Assembly (NCBI GenBank): GCA_011525845.1
Contig: WYBP01000017.1
Coordinates: 1-64,000 of the forward strand
DNA: 64,000 nt
Origin: Gemmatimonadaceae bacterium
Lineage (GTDB): Bacteria; Gemmatimonadota; Gemmatimonadetes; Gemmatimonadales; Gemmatimonadaceae
Direction: 5' to 3'
In this document: piece by piece, positions 53,158 to 62,452 of the stretch
How positions within the stretch are numbered: the stretch's first letter is position 1
How the letters are laid out: each line of letters starts with the position of its first letter
Notes under the pieces: model-generated
What the model was told of the DNA's origin: nothing
The model's database searches: none
What the model saw: only the letters and a program-made list of their open reading frames with translations
Program-made: the position numbers and the translations under genes

Positions 53158-55940
53158 AGGACCGCATCCTCGTCCGGGGCGCCCGGCAGCACAACCTCCG
53201 GAACATCGACGTCGAGTTCCCGCGCCGCGCCATCACCGTCGTCACGGGGCCGTCGGGATCCGGCAAGTCGTCGCTCGCCTTCGACACGATCTACGCCGAG
53301 GGCCAGCGGCGCTACGTGGAGTCCCTCTCCGCGTACGCGCGGCAGTTCCTCGAGCGGATGCCCAAGCCGGACGTGGATTCCATCGACGGCCTCTCCCCCG
53401 CCGTGGCCATCGAGCAGCGCAACCCCACGCGCACCTCGCGCTCCACGGTCGGCACGGCCACCGAGATCTACGACTACCTCCGGCTCCTCTGGGCGCGCGT
53501 GGGACGGACCGTCTGCCCCGTCTGCGCGCGCGAACTCCGGCCGGACTCCGCCGAGCGCGCGGCGGACGCGATGCTCGCGCTCCCGGAGGGGACGCGCCTC
53601 CAGGTGGCCTTCCCCTTCGCCCGATCCAGCAAGCTCGTGCACGCCCGCATCGTCGAGCACCTGCGCGCGAAGGGGTTCGTGCGCGTGATCGCGGACGGCG
53701 CCTCGCACCACCTCGACGAGCTCGATACGGCCAAGCCCAACCTCGCGAAGGTGAAGGAGCTGCTCGTCGTCACCGACCGCCTCGTGGCGGGGGGCGACAT
53801 CCGCACGCGGCTCACCGACGCGCTTGAGAGCGCCTTCCGCGAGGGGGATGGCGACGCCGTCGTCGTCACCGACGCCGCGACGCACCGCTTCACGACCACC
53901 TTCCGCTGCCCGAACGACGGCCACGTCGCGCCGGAGCCCACTCCGCAGCTCTTCTCCTTCAACAACCCGCGCGGCGCCTGCGGCACCTGCAACGGCTTCG
54001 GCGCCAACCTCGAGTTTGACGAGGCGCTGATCGTCCCCTACCCCGAGCGCTCGCTGGCCGAGGGCGCGCTCGACCCCTGGACCAAGCCGCGGTACGAGAA
54101 GAAGCGGAGCGCGCTCGCGGCCTTCGCCCGCGCCGAGGGGATCCCGATGGACCGCCCGTGGCGCACGCTCGCGCGCGCGCAGCAGGAGCGCCTCCTCCGC
54201 GGGAAGGCCAAGGGGTACGTCGGCATGTTCCCCTTCCTCGAGGCGCTGGGGCCCAAGAAGTACAAGCAGTACATCCGCATCTTCCTGCGGCAGTACCAGA
54301 CGGCGCAGACCTGCGGCACCTGCGGGGGGACCAAGCTGCAGGCCGACGCCCTGAACGTCCGCATCGGCGGGAAGAGCATCGCCGAGGTGGCCGCGCTCCC
54401 GGTGGGCCTCCTGCGCGCGTGGGCGGACTCCCTCGTGCTCGGCGAGCAGGATGCGCAGGTGGCGGCGCACATCCTCCGCGAGGCGCGCGACCGCATCGCC
54501 TTCCTCTGCGACGTGGGCCTCACCTACCTCTCGCTCGACCGCGCGACCCGCACGCTCTCCGGCGGCGAGGCCCAGCGCATCGGGCTCTCGAACTCGCTCG
54601 GCGCGCGCCTCGTCGACACCCTCTACGTGCTGGACGAGCCGAGCATCGGCCTCCACGCGCGCGACCTCGACCGGCTCCTCGGCCTCCTCGGCCGGCTCCG
54701 CGACAGCGGGAACACCGTGTTGATGGTGGAGCACGACCTCGAGGCCATCCGGATGAGCGACTGGATGCTCGAGCTCGGCCCCGCGAGCGGGGAGAAGGGG
54801 GGCGAGCTCGTCTTCACGGGTCCCACCGCGCAGGCCAACGACAGCCCCCTCACCGGGCAGTACCTCACGGGGGCGCGCACCATCCCGCTCCCGAAGAAGC
54901 GGCGGCGCGCGGGCCCGCAGTGGCTCACCGTGACCGGGGCGCGCGAGCACAACCTCCGCGACGTGACCGCGCGGATCCCCCTCGGCACGCTCACCTGCTT
55001 CACCGGCGTCTCCGGTTCCGGCAAGAGCACCCTCGTGCACGACGTGCTCTTCCGCGCGCTGGAGCAGAAGCTCACCGGGGAGCACACGGCGCGGCAGCAC
55101 CTGGGCGAACGCGTGGGGGCGTACGCCACGCTCGAAGGGTGGGAGGCGCTGGACGAGGTGGTGCTGGTGGACCAGGAGCCGATCGGCCGCTCGCCCCGCT
55201 CCAACCCCGTCACCTACGTGAAGGCGTTCGACGAGATCCGCCGGATCTTCGCCGAGGTGCCGCTGGCCCGGCAGCGCCGCTACACGGCGGGGACCTTCTC
55301 CTTCAACGTGAAGGGCGGGCGCTGCGAGACCTGCGAGGGGGCGGGGGCGCTGGAGGTGGAGATGGTCTTCATGGCCGACGTCTTCGTCCCCTGCGAGACC
55401 TGCGGCGGCGCCCGGTTCAAGGAGGCGGTGCTCGAGGTCACCTATTTCGGCAAGCGGATCACCGACGTGCTCGAGATGACGGTGGACGAGGCGATCCGCT
55501 TCTTCCCGCGCGAGGAGAAGCTCGGCCAGGCCCTCTGGCAGGTGCAGCAGGTGGGGCTCGGCTACCTCCGGCTCGGGCAACCGGCCACCACGCTCTCCGG
55601 GGGGGAGGCGCAGCGCCTCAAGATCGCCCGGGAACTGGCGCTGGCGGCCAAGAAGGGGGGGAGGAAGCTCTACGTGATGGACGAGCCCACCACGGGGCTC
55701 CACCCGCGCGACATCGAGGTGCTCTGCGCGGTGCTCGACCGGCTGGTCGAGGCCGGGCACACGGTGGTCCTCGTGGAGCACAACCTGGACGTGATCAAGC
55801 GGGCCGACTGGCTGGTGGACCTGGGCCCCGAGGGGGGCGACGGGGGGGGCCGGGTGGTGGCGATGGGCCCCCCGGAGGAGGTCGTCCGGGTGCCGGGCTC
55901 CCATACGGGACGATTCGTCGCGCCCCTCCTGAAGGGTTAG
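53154..55940 (+). CDS. uvrA: Excinuclease ABC subunit A
   Basis: The product is 928 aa, near the usual 940. It recognises DNA lesions in nucleotide excision repair. It has two ABC ATPase units: Walker [10 protein letters not shown] with signature [16 protein letters not shown], and Walker [11 protein letters not shown] with signature [17 protein letters not shown]. The zinc modules are visible as [27 protein letters not shown] and the insertion CETCEGAG ... [12 protein letters not shown] 53154 begins [20 protein letters not shown], the family N-terminus. Its own stop codon is part of a second TAGATT. Confidence 0.97.
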   Translation: MKDRILVRGARQHNLRNIDVEFPRRAITVVTGPSGSGKSSLAFDTIYAEGQRRYVESLSAYARQFLERMPKPDVDSIDGLSPAVAIEQRNPTRTSRSTVGTATEIYDYLRLLWARVGRTVCPVCARELRPDSAERAADAMLALPEGTRLQVAFPFARSSKLVHARIVEHLRAKGFVRVIADGASHHLDELDTAKPNLAKVKELLVVTDRLVAGGDIRTRLTDALESAFREGDGDAVVVTDAATHRFTTTFRCPNDGHVAPEPTPQLFSFNNPRGACGTCNGFGANLEFDEALIVPYPERSLAEGALDPWTKPRYEKKRSALAAFARAEGIPMDRPWRTLARAQQERLLRGKAKGYVGMFPFLEALGPKKYKQYIRIFLRQYQTAQTCGTCGGTKLQADALNVRIGGKSIAEVAALPVGLLRAWADSLVLGEQDAQVAAHILREARDRIAFLCDVGLTYLSLDRATRTLSGGEAQRIGLSNSLGARLVDTLYVLDEPSIGLHARDLDRLLGLLGRLRDSGNTVLMVEHDLEAIRMSDWMLELGPASGEKGGELVFTGPTAQANDSPLTGQYLTGARTIPLPKKRRRAGPQWLTVTGAREHNLRDVTARIPLGTLTCFTGVSGSGKSTLVHDVLFRALEQKLTGEHTARQHLGERVGAYATLEGWEALDEVVLVDQEPIGRSPRSNPVTYVKAFDEIRRIFAEVPLARQRRYTAGTFSFNVKGGRCETCEGAGALEVEMVFMADVFVPCETCGGARFKEAVLEVTYFGKRITDVLEMTVDEAIRFFPREEKLGQALWQVQQVGLGYLRLGQPATTLSGGEAQRLKIARELALAAKKGGRKLYVMDEPTTGLHPRDIEVLCAVLDRLVEAGHTVVLVEHNLDVIKRADWLVDLGPEGGDGGGRVVAMGPPEEVVRVPGSHTGRFVAPLLKG

Positions 55941-55955
55941 ATTGAAGGAGCAAGC

Positions 55956-56435
55956 GTGGACCGAACGCCAACGCAGCACTCTCAAGAGCCGGAGCGAACC
56001 GTGGCAACGAAGAAGCGCGTGGTGAGGAAGAAGGTCGTCAGGAAGAAGGTGGCGGCCGGCACGAAGAAGGGCGCGACGACCGTCGCGAAGCGTGTGAAGG
56101 CCGCCGCGAAGGCGGCGTCCAAGTCCAAGCTCGCCATCCGGGCGCGTGGCGCGGCGAAGAAGGCCGCGAAGGGCGCCAAGCAGAGCGCGAACCGCGCGGG
56201 GAAGAAGCTGCGCACGGCGGGCACCAAGGCGAAGCGCGCCGTGGTGAAGGCGAGCCGCAACAAGCAGGTGCGCGCCGCGGCCGCTGGCGCCGTCGTCGGG
56301 GCCGCGGTGGTGGCGGCGGGCTTCGCCCTCGCATCGCGCCGGAACGACCAGAAGGACGACACGGCGATGAACGACGCCCCGATGAACGACGGCGGGATGG
56401 CCGACGACGGGATGGAGTCCCCCGTCGAGGGCTGA
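55956..56435 (+). CDS. Histone H1-like Lys/Ala-rich protein with hydrophobic helix and acidic tail
   Basis: The product is 159 aa. Residues 15-110 are Lys/Arg/Ala repeats (RKKVVRKKVAAGTKKGA, KAKRAVVKASRNKQ) like bacterial H1 homologues that coat DNA. A Gly/Ala hydrophobic stretch follows (AGAVVGAAVVAAGFALA, about 115-131), then an acidic Met/Asp tail (NDAPMNDGGMADDGME). The hydrophobic part could be a membrane helix, giving a membrane-tethered basic domain. GTG 55956 is preferred because GAAGGAG lies 5 nt upstream. GTG 56001 (VATKKRV) is an alternative. Confidence 0.75.
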   Translation: MDRTPTQHSQEPERTVATKKRVVRKKVVRKKVAAGTKKGATTVAKRVKAAAKAASKSKLAIRARGAAKKAAKGAKQSANRAGKKLRTAGTKAKRAVVKASRNKQVRAAAAGAVVGAAVVAAGFALASRRNDQKDDTAMNDAPMNDGGMADDGMESPVEG

Positions 56436-56459
56436 CCTCCGCGCGCGCGATCCGGCGCC

Positions 56460-57689
56460 TCAGTCGTGCCGGATCGCGTCGATGGGTGAGAGCCGGGACG
56501 CCCGCAGCGCCGGGTAGAGCCCGAACACCAGGCCGATGAGGATCGCGAGGCCCGCCGCCACGAGGATGGTGGCGGGCGTCACGGCCGCCTGCACCGGCGC
56601 GCTCGTCTGGGCGCGCATGATCGCGGCCGTCGCGAAGGCGATCCCGAGGCCGAGCGCCACGCCGATCGCGGCCCCCGCACCGGTGATCGCCACCGACTCG
56701 GCGAGGAACTGCACCAGCACGTCGCGGTCGCGCGCCCCCGCCGCCTTCCGGATGCCGATCTCGCGCGTCCGTTCCGCCACCGAGGCGAGCAGGACGTTCA
56801 TGATCCCGATCCCGCCCACGAGGAGCGAGACGCCGGTGATCGCCCCCATCAGCAGCTTGAAGATGCCCATCCCGGCGTTCAGCTGCTCCACGCGCGCGCG
56901 GTTCGTCTCCACGCGCGCCCGCGCCTTCCACTCCTCGCCGTACTTCGACGCCAGCCAGCGTTCCACCTCGGCGCGGAGCGGCTCGACGAGCTCGATGTCG
57001 CGCGCGACGATCGTGATGTCGGGGGCCCGCGTGCCGGCGATCGCACGCGCGGCGTCGTCCACCGGGACGAAGGCGCCGATCGGGGCGACCTGCCGCCCTC
57101 CGGAGACGACGCCGATCACGCGGTGCGGGTTCCCATTGAGCCGCACCGTGCGCCCCACCGCCCGCGCCGGCTGCAGGCTGTCGAGCGCGACGATCCCCGC
57201 CGCCCGTTCGTTGAGCACCACGACCGCGGTGTCGGTGTCCGTGTGGAAGCGGCCGGCCACGAGCGTCAGTTCGGCGTCCGTGAGGTGGGTGGCGAGCGTT
57301 CCCATCACGCCGAACCCCCGGGGTGCGTCCGCGGAGTCGAAGCTCGCGAGGGAGCCACCGCTGCTGATCAGCGAGATCGTCTTCGCCCCCGTGAGCGCCG
57401 CGCCGAGCGAGGCCACGTCCTCGCGGGTGAAGCGGATGATGTCGTCGCGCCGGACGAACTGGCCGTCCACGTTCGTGTTGATGGTCGGGGCGATGCTGAT
57501 CCCGAGCAGGCTCGTGGTGCGCTCGATCTGCTCCCGCGCGAAGCGCTCGACGCCGTCCCCCATGGAGAGCACGGAGACCATCGCCCCCACGCCCATCACG
57601 ACGCCGAGCGTGGAGAGGAGGGTGCGGAGCGGGTTCGCCCGCATGGCCTCGAAGCCCACGGCGAGCGAGTTGGTGGAGGAGATCGGCAT
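56460..57689 (-). CDS. MacB/FtsX-type ABC transporter permease
   Basis: The product is 409 aa. It has one N-terminal helix (PLRTLLSTLGVVMGVGAMVSV), a large periplasmic MacB_PCD domain (about 45-240), and three C-terminal helices with the FtsX-family motif ASVAERTREIGIRKAAGARDRD. This is the mechanotransmission fold that works with an ATPase and an adaptor protein. Neither is encoded next to it, so it must pair with a distant ATPase or has lost its partners. It converges on the H1-like gene with 24 bp between stops. Confidence 0.88.
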   Translation of the reverse strand: MPISSTNSLAVGFEAMRANPLRTLLSTLGVVMGVGAMVSVLSMGDGVERFAREQIERTTSLLGISIAPTINTNVDGQFVRRDDIIRFTREDVASLGAALTGAKTISLISSGGSLASFDSADAPRGFGVMGTLATHLTDAELTLVAGRFHTDTDTAVVVLNERAAGIVALDSLQPARAVGRTVRLNGNPHRVIGVVSGGRQVAPIGAFVPVDDAARAIAGTRAPDITIVARDIELVEPLRAEVERWLASKYGEEWKARARVETNRARVEQLNAGMGIFKLLMGAITGVSLLVGGIGIMNVLLASVAERTREIGIRKAAGARDRDVLVQFLAESVAITGAGAAIGVALGLGIAFATAAIMRAQTSAPVQAAVTPATILVAAGLAILIGLVFGLYPALRASRLSPIDAIRHD

Positions 57690-57782
57690 CTGGCTGAGTC
57701 AGGGAGGGCCGGGCCGGATCGGCGCGGCGGTCTCCCCAGTCTACGGCCCCGGCGCGCGGGGCGTTTCGGGAGGGTGCGAGGG

Positions 57783-57811
57783 TTGAACCCCCCTCCCCGC
57801 CCGGCTAGCTT
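57783..57811 (+). promoter_or_regulatory. tRNA-Asn promoter (TTGAAC - 17 bp - TAGCTT)
   Basis: TTGAAC 57783-57788 and TAGCTT 57806-57811 are 17 bp apart. Transcription would begin about 5 nt before the mature tRNA 5' end. Finding TAGCTT here, at a tRNA with a near-consensus -35, supports reading TAGCTT as a -10 box elsewhere. Confidence 0.7.
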
Positions 57812-57822
57812 TCCCCCTCTGA

Positions 57823-57895
57823 TCCCGCGTAGCTCAGTTGGTAGAGCAGGTGACTGTTAATCACCGGGTCACAGGTTCGAGTCCTGTCGCGGGAG
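57823..57895 (+). tRNA. tRNA-Asn (GTT anticodon)
   Basis: The 73 nt cloverleaf has acceptor TCCCGCG/CGCGGGA, D arm GCTC..GAGC, anticodon arm GGTGA/TCACC with loop CTGTTAA (anticodon 57856-57858) and T arm ACAGG/CCTGT with TTCGAGT. CCA is not encoded. Confidence 0.97.
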
Positions 57896-57922
57896 TTCCA
57901 GCGGGTCCGGCGGAAAGCGTAG

Positions 57923-57962
57923 ACGAAAGGGGGTGGCCTTCGCGGCCATCCCCTTTCGTTTT
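57923..57962 (+). terminator. Intrinsic terminator of tRNA-Asn
   Basis: A 16 bp stem with one G-T pair (57923-57938 with 57944-57959) has a TTCGC loop and is followed by TTTT in the run-on. It is the clearest intrinsic terminator in the window. Confidence 0.85.
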
Positions 57963-58021
57963 CGTCGCGATCTGGCGGCGACGCTCCCGGGCGGGGCGCG
58001 CGAAGTACCCCGGGTCAGCCG

Positions 58022-59674
58022 CTACTTGCAGGCGTTCGGGATGTCCCGGACCGTCGACTCCGTGTCGTAGAAGTTGTTCACCGTGGTACTTCCCCGTTCG
58101 GTGAACTCCACGAAGGTCGCGCCGACCCTCGTGACCAAGCCACGATGCCTGGCGAACTCCATCTGCGACACGATCTCGGGCCCGGTCATGCTGGCACCCG
58201 TGCGAGGATTTCGCCCCTCGATCCTGTTCCGTTGGGTCCAGGCGACGGTGACGTTCGCGATCGTCCTCACCAGATCGGCGGCAGTGACTGCCTTGCCCGG
58301 ACCCACCGTCACGTCCCGTGTCCGCGTGATTTCGACGGTTTCCGACACCACGTCCGAGTTCGTCGTGGTGCTGTCGTGCATGCTCGTCGTGGTGTAGCTA
58401 TTCGTCCAGTCGTTCGACCAGCCACCGGTGAACGTCTGGGAAAACTCGGCGCCGAATGACGGCGAGATACCCACTCCCTCCTTGAACTGAAGCTTGACCT
58501 CGAAATTGTTGGAATGCGTGTAGGAATAGTTGGACTGCGAGGTGAACGAGTTGCTCCTCGATTTCGAGGAAGTCCTGGTCGTCGTCCGGGACTGCGCGCG
58601 GCCGAGTGATTCGTTGACGGTCGCCTGAGAGCAGTTGATTATCGTAGACGTGCTGGCGAATGCCACCTGGGCGGGTGGGATGATCGGCTGGTTGTACGCG
58701 GTGCCAAGACTCCGGATGGACCACTCCGTATCACTGGCTCTCAACCAGATCCTCGTCCCCGCGATATTCTCCTGGGTGACCAGTTGATGGGTCCCCAGCG
58801 GGGCAACTCGGACGTAGCGATTGGAGTTGCGCTCCCTCAGGCGCACGGAGCCGCCCGTCGAGTCCGGGACCACCTCGAACTGCGCCGGGATGCCGGTATT
58901 GCTGCCTCCCACCACCAACAAGTTGAAGATTCCGGCGAAGCCGCTAGGTACTTCCCCGAGATACGTGCCGAAGGGCGGCGCGGCGCCGTTCCTGATGCGG
59001 TACCAGTTTCCCCCCGCGCTGTCCCTCTCGAAGAAGAATCCCTGCCGGTGCCGCGGGGAACCGTCCGCCAGCGTGTCCCCGGCAGGGCTCGTCCCGAAGA
59101 AACGACCGAAGCGGTCCAACCTGATCACGGCCCCCTCACTGATCGTCGGCAGGGTCTCGAATCCCTCCAGCACGAGCAGGTACGGAGTGTTCTTCTCGAG
59201 CATGATCGCTGGCCGGGGGGCGCTTCCCAGAGCCGCGTTGTCCACGACCTCGGTCCTGTTCGATGCGTCGACCGAGCGGAGCTCCGTGACGTCAGCACGC
59301 ACGACCCTGGTCGCCCCACCCTCCACCACCACCGTCCGCACATTGACCTGCTCGTTCAGGGCGGTCCGTTCGTCCGCGGTGAGTGAGTCGTTCTCGAATT
59401 TCACGATCGCGAGGTTCGTGACCGGATCGACGTCGACCGTTCGGTTCAGTCGCGGATGGTCGGGGAATGAGACCTCCACCTTCGCCGGGCGGAATCCCCG
59501 CTCGAAGATCGGCCGCGTGTCGATGACGAGGCCACGGCTCCCCGAGTAGAGGTCGGTGGTGGTCGCGGTGGAATTGATCGTGCGCACCTGATCGATCAAC
59601 CCGGATACACCGTCGCCACAGGCGACCGCGAGGAGGGCACAGAGGCCAGCGGCAGCTCGACGGAGGGGTCGCAT
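58022..59674 (-). CDS. Lipoprotein with lectin-like and aerolysin-like (ETX/MTX2-type) regions
   Basis: The product is 550 aa. MRPLRRAAAGLCALLAVACG is a lipoprotein signal, lipobox AVAC with Cys19. Residues 25-150 are strand-rich and unassigned. Residues about 215-312 contain RLRERNSNRYVRVAPLG, which resembles one fold unit of a beta-trefoil lectin. Residues about 350-485 are Ser/Thr-rich alternating strands (SQSNYSYTHSNNFEVKLQF, FSQTFTGGWSNDWTNSYTTT) ending EITRTRDVTVGPGKAV. This pattern is typical of the pore-forming module of aerolysin/ETX-MTX2 toxins. Codon use is visibly richer in A/T than in the neighbours. AAGG lies 4 nt before the ATG. It stands alone beside tRNA-Asn, suggesting acquisition. 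The fold assignment is by eye. Confidence 0.6.
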   Translation of the reverse strand: MRPLRRAAAGLCALLAVACGDGVSGLIDQVRTINSTATTTDLYSGSRGLVIDTRPIFERGFRPAKVEVSFPDHPRLNRTVDVDPVTNLAIVKFENDSLTADERTALNEQVNVRTVVVEGGATRVVRADVTELRSVDASNRTEVVDNAALGSAPRPAIMLEKNTPYLLVLEGFETLPTISEGAVIRLDRFGRFFGTSPAGDTLADGSPRHRQGFFFERDSAGGNWYRIRNGAAPPFGTYLGEVPSGFAGIFNLLVVGGSNTGIPAQFEVVPDSTGGSVRLRERNSNRYVRVAPLGTHQLVTQENIAGTRIWLRASDTEWSIRSLGTAYNQPIIPPAQVAFASTSTIINCSQATVNESLGRAQSRTTTRTSSKSRSNSFTSQSNYSYTHSNNFEVKLQFKEGVGISPSFGAEFSQTFTGGWSNDWTNSYTTTSMHDSTTTNSDVVSETVEITRTRDVTVGPGKAVTAADLVRTIANVTVAWTQRNRIEGRNPRTGASMTGPEIVSQMEFARHRGLVTRVGATFVEFTERGSTTVNNFYDTESTVRDIPNACK

Positions 59675-59799
59675 GGGACCTTTTGCCTGGGAGGCGAACT
59701 CAATTGTCTTCGGCCAATAGGGTGCACGGCACAGTCCACCGCTAGGGGCGGACCAGCATTCGTCATTGTTCGTCCGCCGTTGACGACGTACGCTTTGGC

Positions 59800-60315
59800 A
59801 TGACCACCCTGATCGCCCTCCTCCGCGCCGTGAACGTCACCGGCACTGGCATCCTGCGGATGGAGGAGCTCCGCGCCCTCTGCACGAAGGCCGGGTTCAA
59901 GGACGTCCGCACCTACATCCAGAGCGGGAACGTCGTCCTCCGGAGCTCCAACGACGCCGCGCGCACCAAGGCGAAGCTCGAGGAGATCGTCTCGAGGAAG
60001 CTCGGCAAGCCCTGCCGCGTGCTGGTCCGCACGCTCGAGGAGTTGGAGCAGGTCGAACGCCGGAACCCCTTCCCCGAAGCCAAGCCCAACTTCACGATGG
60101 TGCTCTTCCTCGACGAGGCGCCCCCCAAGGGCGCACTCAAGGACTGGAAGATCCCCGGCGGCGAACGCCTCGCGCTCAAGGGACGCGAGCTCTACCTGCA
60201 TTTCCCCGACGGCCAGGGGAAGTCCAAGCTCAAGGTCCCCTTCGCCGACATCGGCACGGGCCGCAACCTCAACACGGTGCGGAAGCTGATCGCGATGGCG
60301 CGCGAAATGGGGTGA
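59800..60315 (+). CDS. DUF1697 family protein
   Basis: The product is 171 aa. The family hallmark is complete: [20 protein letters not shown] at the start, [15 protein letters not shown] near 35-50, and the C-terminal [19 protein letters not shown]. Its biochemical role is unknown. TACGCT lies 5 nt before the ATG with TTGTTC 17 bp further upstream, a possible promoter. Its stop overlaps the purE promoter region. Confidence 0.85.
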   Translation: MTTLIALLRAVNVTGTGILRMEELRALCTKAGFKDVRTYIQSGNVVLRSSNDAARTKAKLEEIVSRKLGKPCRVLVRTLEELEQVERRNPFPEAKPNFTMVLFLDEAPPKGALKDWKIPGGERLALKGRELYLHFPDGQGKSKLKVPFADIGTGRNLNTVRKLIAMAREMG

Positions 60316-60320
60316 CCGAC

Positions 60321-60326
60321 CATATT
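60321..60326 (+). promoter_or_regulatory. -10-like CATATT upstream of purE
   Basis: CATATT is followed by 6 nt and ATG 60333. The same hexamer precedes GTG 43159 at 7 nt. It departs from TAnnnT at the first base, so it is a weaker call. Confidence 0.35.
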
Positions 60327-60332
60327 TCTCCC

Positions 60333-60827
60333 ATGACCGCTCCCGCGACCCCACTCGTCGGCGTCATCATGGGCTCCAAGTCGGACTACGAGCACCTGGC
60401 GCCGGCCTGCGAACTCCTGCAGCACCTCGGCGTGCCCTTCGAGGCGAAGGTCGTCTCGGCGCACCGCACCCCCGACTTCATGTTCGAGTACGCGGCCGAG
60501 GCCGAGTCGCGCGGACTGCTCGTGATCATCGCGGCGGCGGGGGGCGCGGCGCACCTCCCAGGCATGGTCGCCTCCAAGACGCTGGTGCCCGTGCTCGGCG
60601 TACCGATCCCGGCCACCTCCCTGAACGGGCTCGACGCACTCCTCTCGATCGTGCAGATGCCCTCCGGCGTGCCGGTGGGCACGCTCGCCATCGGCAAGCC
60701 GGGCGCGACCAACGCGGCGATCCTCGCCGCCGAGATCGTGGGTACGCACCGGCCGGAGATCCGCGAGAAGCTGCGCGCCTGGCGGGCGAGCCGCGCCGCC
60801 GACGTGCGCGCGCAGACACTGCCATGA
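60333..60827 (+). CDS. purE: N5-carboxyaminoimidazole ribonucleotide mutase
   Basis: The product is 164 aa, class I PurE. It moves the carboxylate of N5-CAIR to give CAIR in purine synthesis. The motifs [29 protein letters not shown] and [18 protein letters not shown] are intact. ATG 60333 is chosen over an in-frame GTG at 60312 that overlaps the preceding gene. purK, its pathway partner, starts 19 bp after the stop. Confidence 0.96.
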   Translation: MTAPATPLVGVIMGSKSDYEHLAPACELLQHLGVPFEAKVVSAHRTPDFMFEYAAEAESRGLLVIIAAAGGAAHLPGMVASKTLVPVLGVPIPATSLNGLDALLSIVQMPSGVPVGTLAIGKPGATNAAILAAEIVGTHRPEIREKLRAWRASRAADVRAQTLP

Positions 60828-60846
60828 ACCCACGCCCCGCAGCGCG

Positions 60847-61983
60847 GTGACGCACGCCCCCGTCCCTCCGGGCGCGACGATCGGGTTCCTCGGCGGTGGA
60901 CAGCTCGGCCGCATGACGGCGATGGCCGCCCGCACGATGGGATACGACGTCCGCATCCTGGACCCCGAGCCCGACTGCCCGGCGCGCCCCGTCGCCTCGG
61001 CGGTGATCACCGCGCCCTGGGCCGACGCGAAGGCCGCCGCCGAGCTCGCCACGGGATGCGCGGCCGTCACGCTCGAGATCGAGCAGATCCCCCGCCCCTC
61101 GCTCGAGGCCGCGGCCGCCGTCGCGCCGCTCTGCCCCGGTGTCGAGGCGGTCTACGTGATCCAGGAGCGCGCGCGCCAGAAGGAGTGGCTCGCCACCAAC
61201 GGCTTCCCACTCGGCCCCTTCCGCACGGTGCGGCACGCGGCCACCGCCGCGGATGCCGTGGCCGCGCTCGGACCCGCGATCGTGAAGAGCGCGATGGGCG
61301 GATATGACGGCCGCGGCCAGGTGCGCGTGCGCACCGCGGACGAGGGGCGCGCGGCCTTCGAATCGCTCCGCGTGCCGACCTGCGTGGTGGAGGCCTTCCT
61401 CGACATCGCCACCGAGGTGAGCGTGCTCGTCGCGCGCCGCGCCGACGGCACCGCCGTCGCCTACCCCACCTCGCGCAACTTCCACACGGACGGCGTGCTC
61501 ACCTGGGCGGTGACGCCGTCCGGTGTGGGCGCCGCGCGCGAGTCCGAGGCGCGCGCCCTCGCGCTCGGCATCGCCCAGAAGCTCGGCATCGTGGGACTGC
61601 TCGCGGTGGAGATGTTCATCCTCACGGACGGCACCCTGCTCGTGAACGAGCTCGCCCCGAGGCCGCACAACACCTATCACCACTCCGAGCGCGCGCACCC
61701 CACGAGCCAGTTCGAGCAGCTCGTGCGCGCGATCTGCCACCTCCCCCTCGGCGCCGTCGACGTCGTGCGCCCCGCCGCGATCCACAACCTCCTCGGCGAC
61801 CTCTGGAGCGGCGGCGCGCCGGACTTCACCGCCGCGCTGGCGGTCCCCGGCGTGCGCGTGCATCTCTACGGGAAGAAGGCGGCGCGCCCGGGGCGCAAGA
61901 TGGGCCACCTCTCCGCCGACGGAGCGACGCCCGAGGAAGCACTCCAGCGGGTCCGCACCGCGTACGACGCGCTCACTGCCTGA
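60847..61983 (+). CDS. purK: N5-carboxyaminoimidazole ribonucleotide synthase
   Basis: The product is 378 aa and has the ATP-grasp fold. It makes N5-CAIR from AIR, ATP and bicarbonate. The N-terminal block is TIGFLGGGQLGRMTAMAART, with ATP-site VKSAMGGYDGRGQVRVR, substrate region PTSRNFHTDGVLTWA and the C-terminal NELAPRPHNTYHHSE. It is co-transcribed with purE. Confidence 0.95.
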   Translation: MTHAPVPPGATIGFLGGGQLGRMTAMAARTMGYDVRILDPEPDCPARPVASAVITAPWADAKAAAELATGCAAVTLEIEQIPRPSLEAAAAVAPLCPGVEAVYVIQERARQKEWLATNGFPLGPFRTVRHAATAADAVAALGPAIVKSAMGGYDGRGQVRVRTADEGRAAFESLRVPTCVVEAFLDIATEVSVLVARRADGTAVAYPTSRNFHTDGVLTWAVTPSGVGAARESEARALALGIAQKLGIVGLLAVEMFILTDGTLLVNELAPRPHNTYHHSERAHPTSQFEQLVRAICHLPLGAVDVVRPAAIHNLLGDLWSGGAPDFTAALAVPGVRVHLYGKKAARPGRKMGHLSADGATPEEALQRVRTAYDALTA

Positions 61984-61993
61984 GGTCCCTGCG

Positions 61994-62452
61994 ATGCCGA
62001 AGAAGACCCCCACGCACACCCCGCACTTCCGCGAACTGACCGACGCGGAGTGCCACGCCCTGCTCGCACGGCACCAGGTGGGGCGCCTCGCCTTCGCCCA
62101 CAAGGACCGCGTGGACATCGAGCCGATCCACTTCGTGGCGGACGACGGCTGGCTCTACGGCCGCACCGCGCCCGGCACCAAGCTCGAGGTCGTCTCACGC
62201 AACCGCTGGGTGGCGTTCGAGGTGGACGAGATCGCGGGGCTCTTCGACTGGCGCTCGGTGGTGGTGAAGGGCGGCTTCTACTTCCTGCGCAAGGACGGGA
62301 GCGAGGCCGAGGCCGCGACGTACGAGAACGCGGTGCGCATCCTGCGGCGACTGATGCCGGAGACGCTCACGCCCGCCGACCCCCTGCCCGACCGCGTGAT
62401 CCTCTTCCGGATCCACATCGACGAGATCACGGGGCGCGCGGCGAGCCCCTGA
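61994..62452 (+). CDS. Pyridoxamine 5'-phosphate oxidase-like FMN-binding split-barrel protein
   Basis: The product is 152 aa. The order FRELTDAECHALLARHQVGR, LAFAHKDRVDIEPIHFVADD and LYGRTAPGTKLEVVSRNRWV matches the NimA/PPOX-like group of flavin-binding split barrels. The substrate is not known. It starts 10 bp after purK. Its last 26 bp overlap the end of the opposing peptidase gene. Confidence 0.82.
   Translation: MPKKTPTHTPHFRELTDAECHALLARHQVGRLAFAHKDRVDIEPIHFVADDGWLYGRTAPGTKLEVVSRNRWVAFEVDEIAGLFDWRSVVVKGGFYFLRKDGSEAEAATYENAVRILRRLMPETLTPADPLPDRVILFRIHIDEITGRAASP

Noticed and set aside
53070-55985. N-terminal extension of the ABC exporter frame across uvrA
   Set aside because: The extension is antisense to uvrA and lacks any domain. 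The exporter has its usual length from about 53069.
57823-59800. tRNA-Asn as an active island attachment site
   Set aside because: No copy of the tRNA 3' end was seen on the far side and no integrase gene is present, so only a historical insertion can be suggested.
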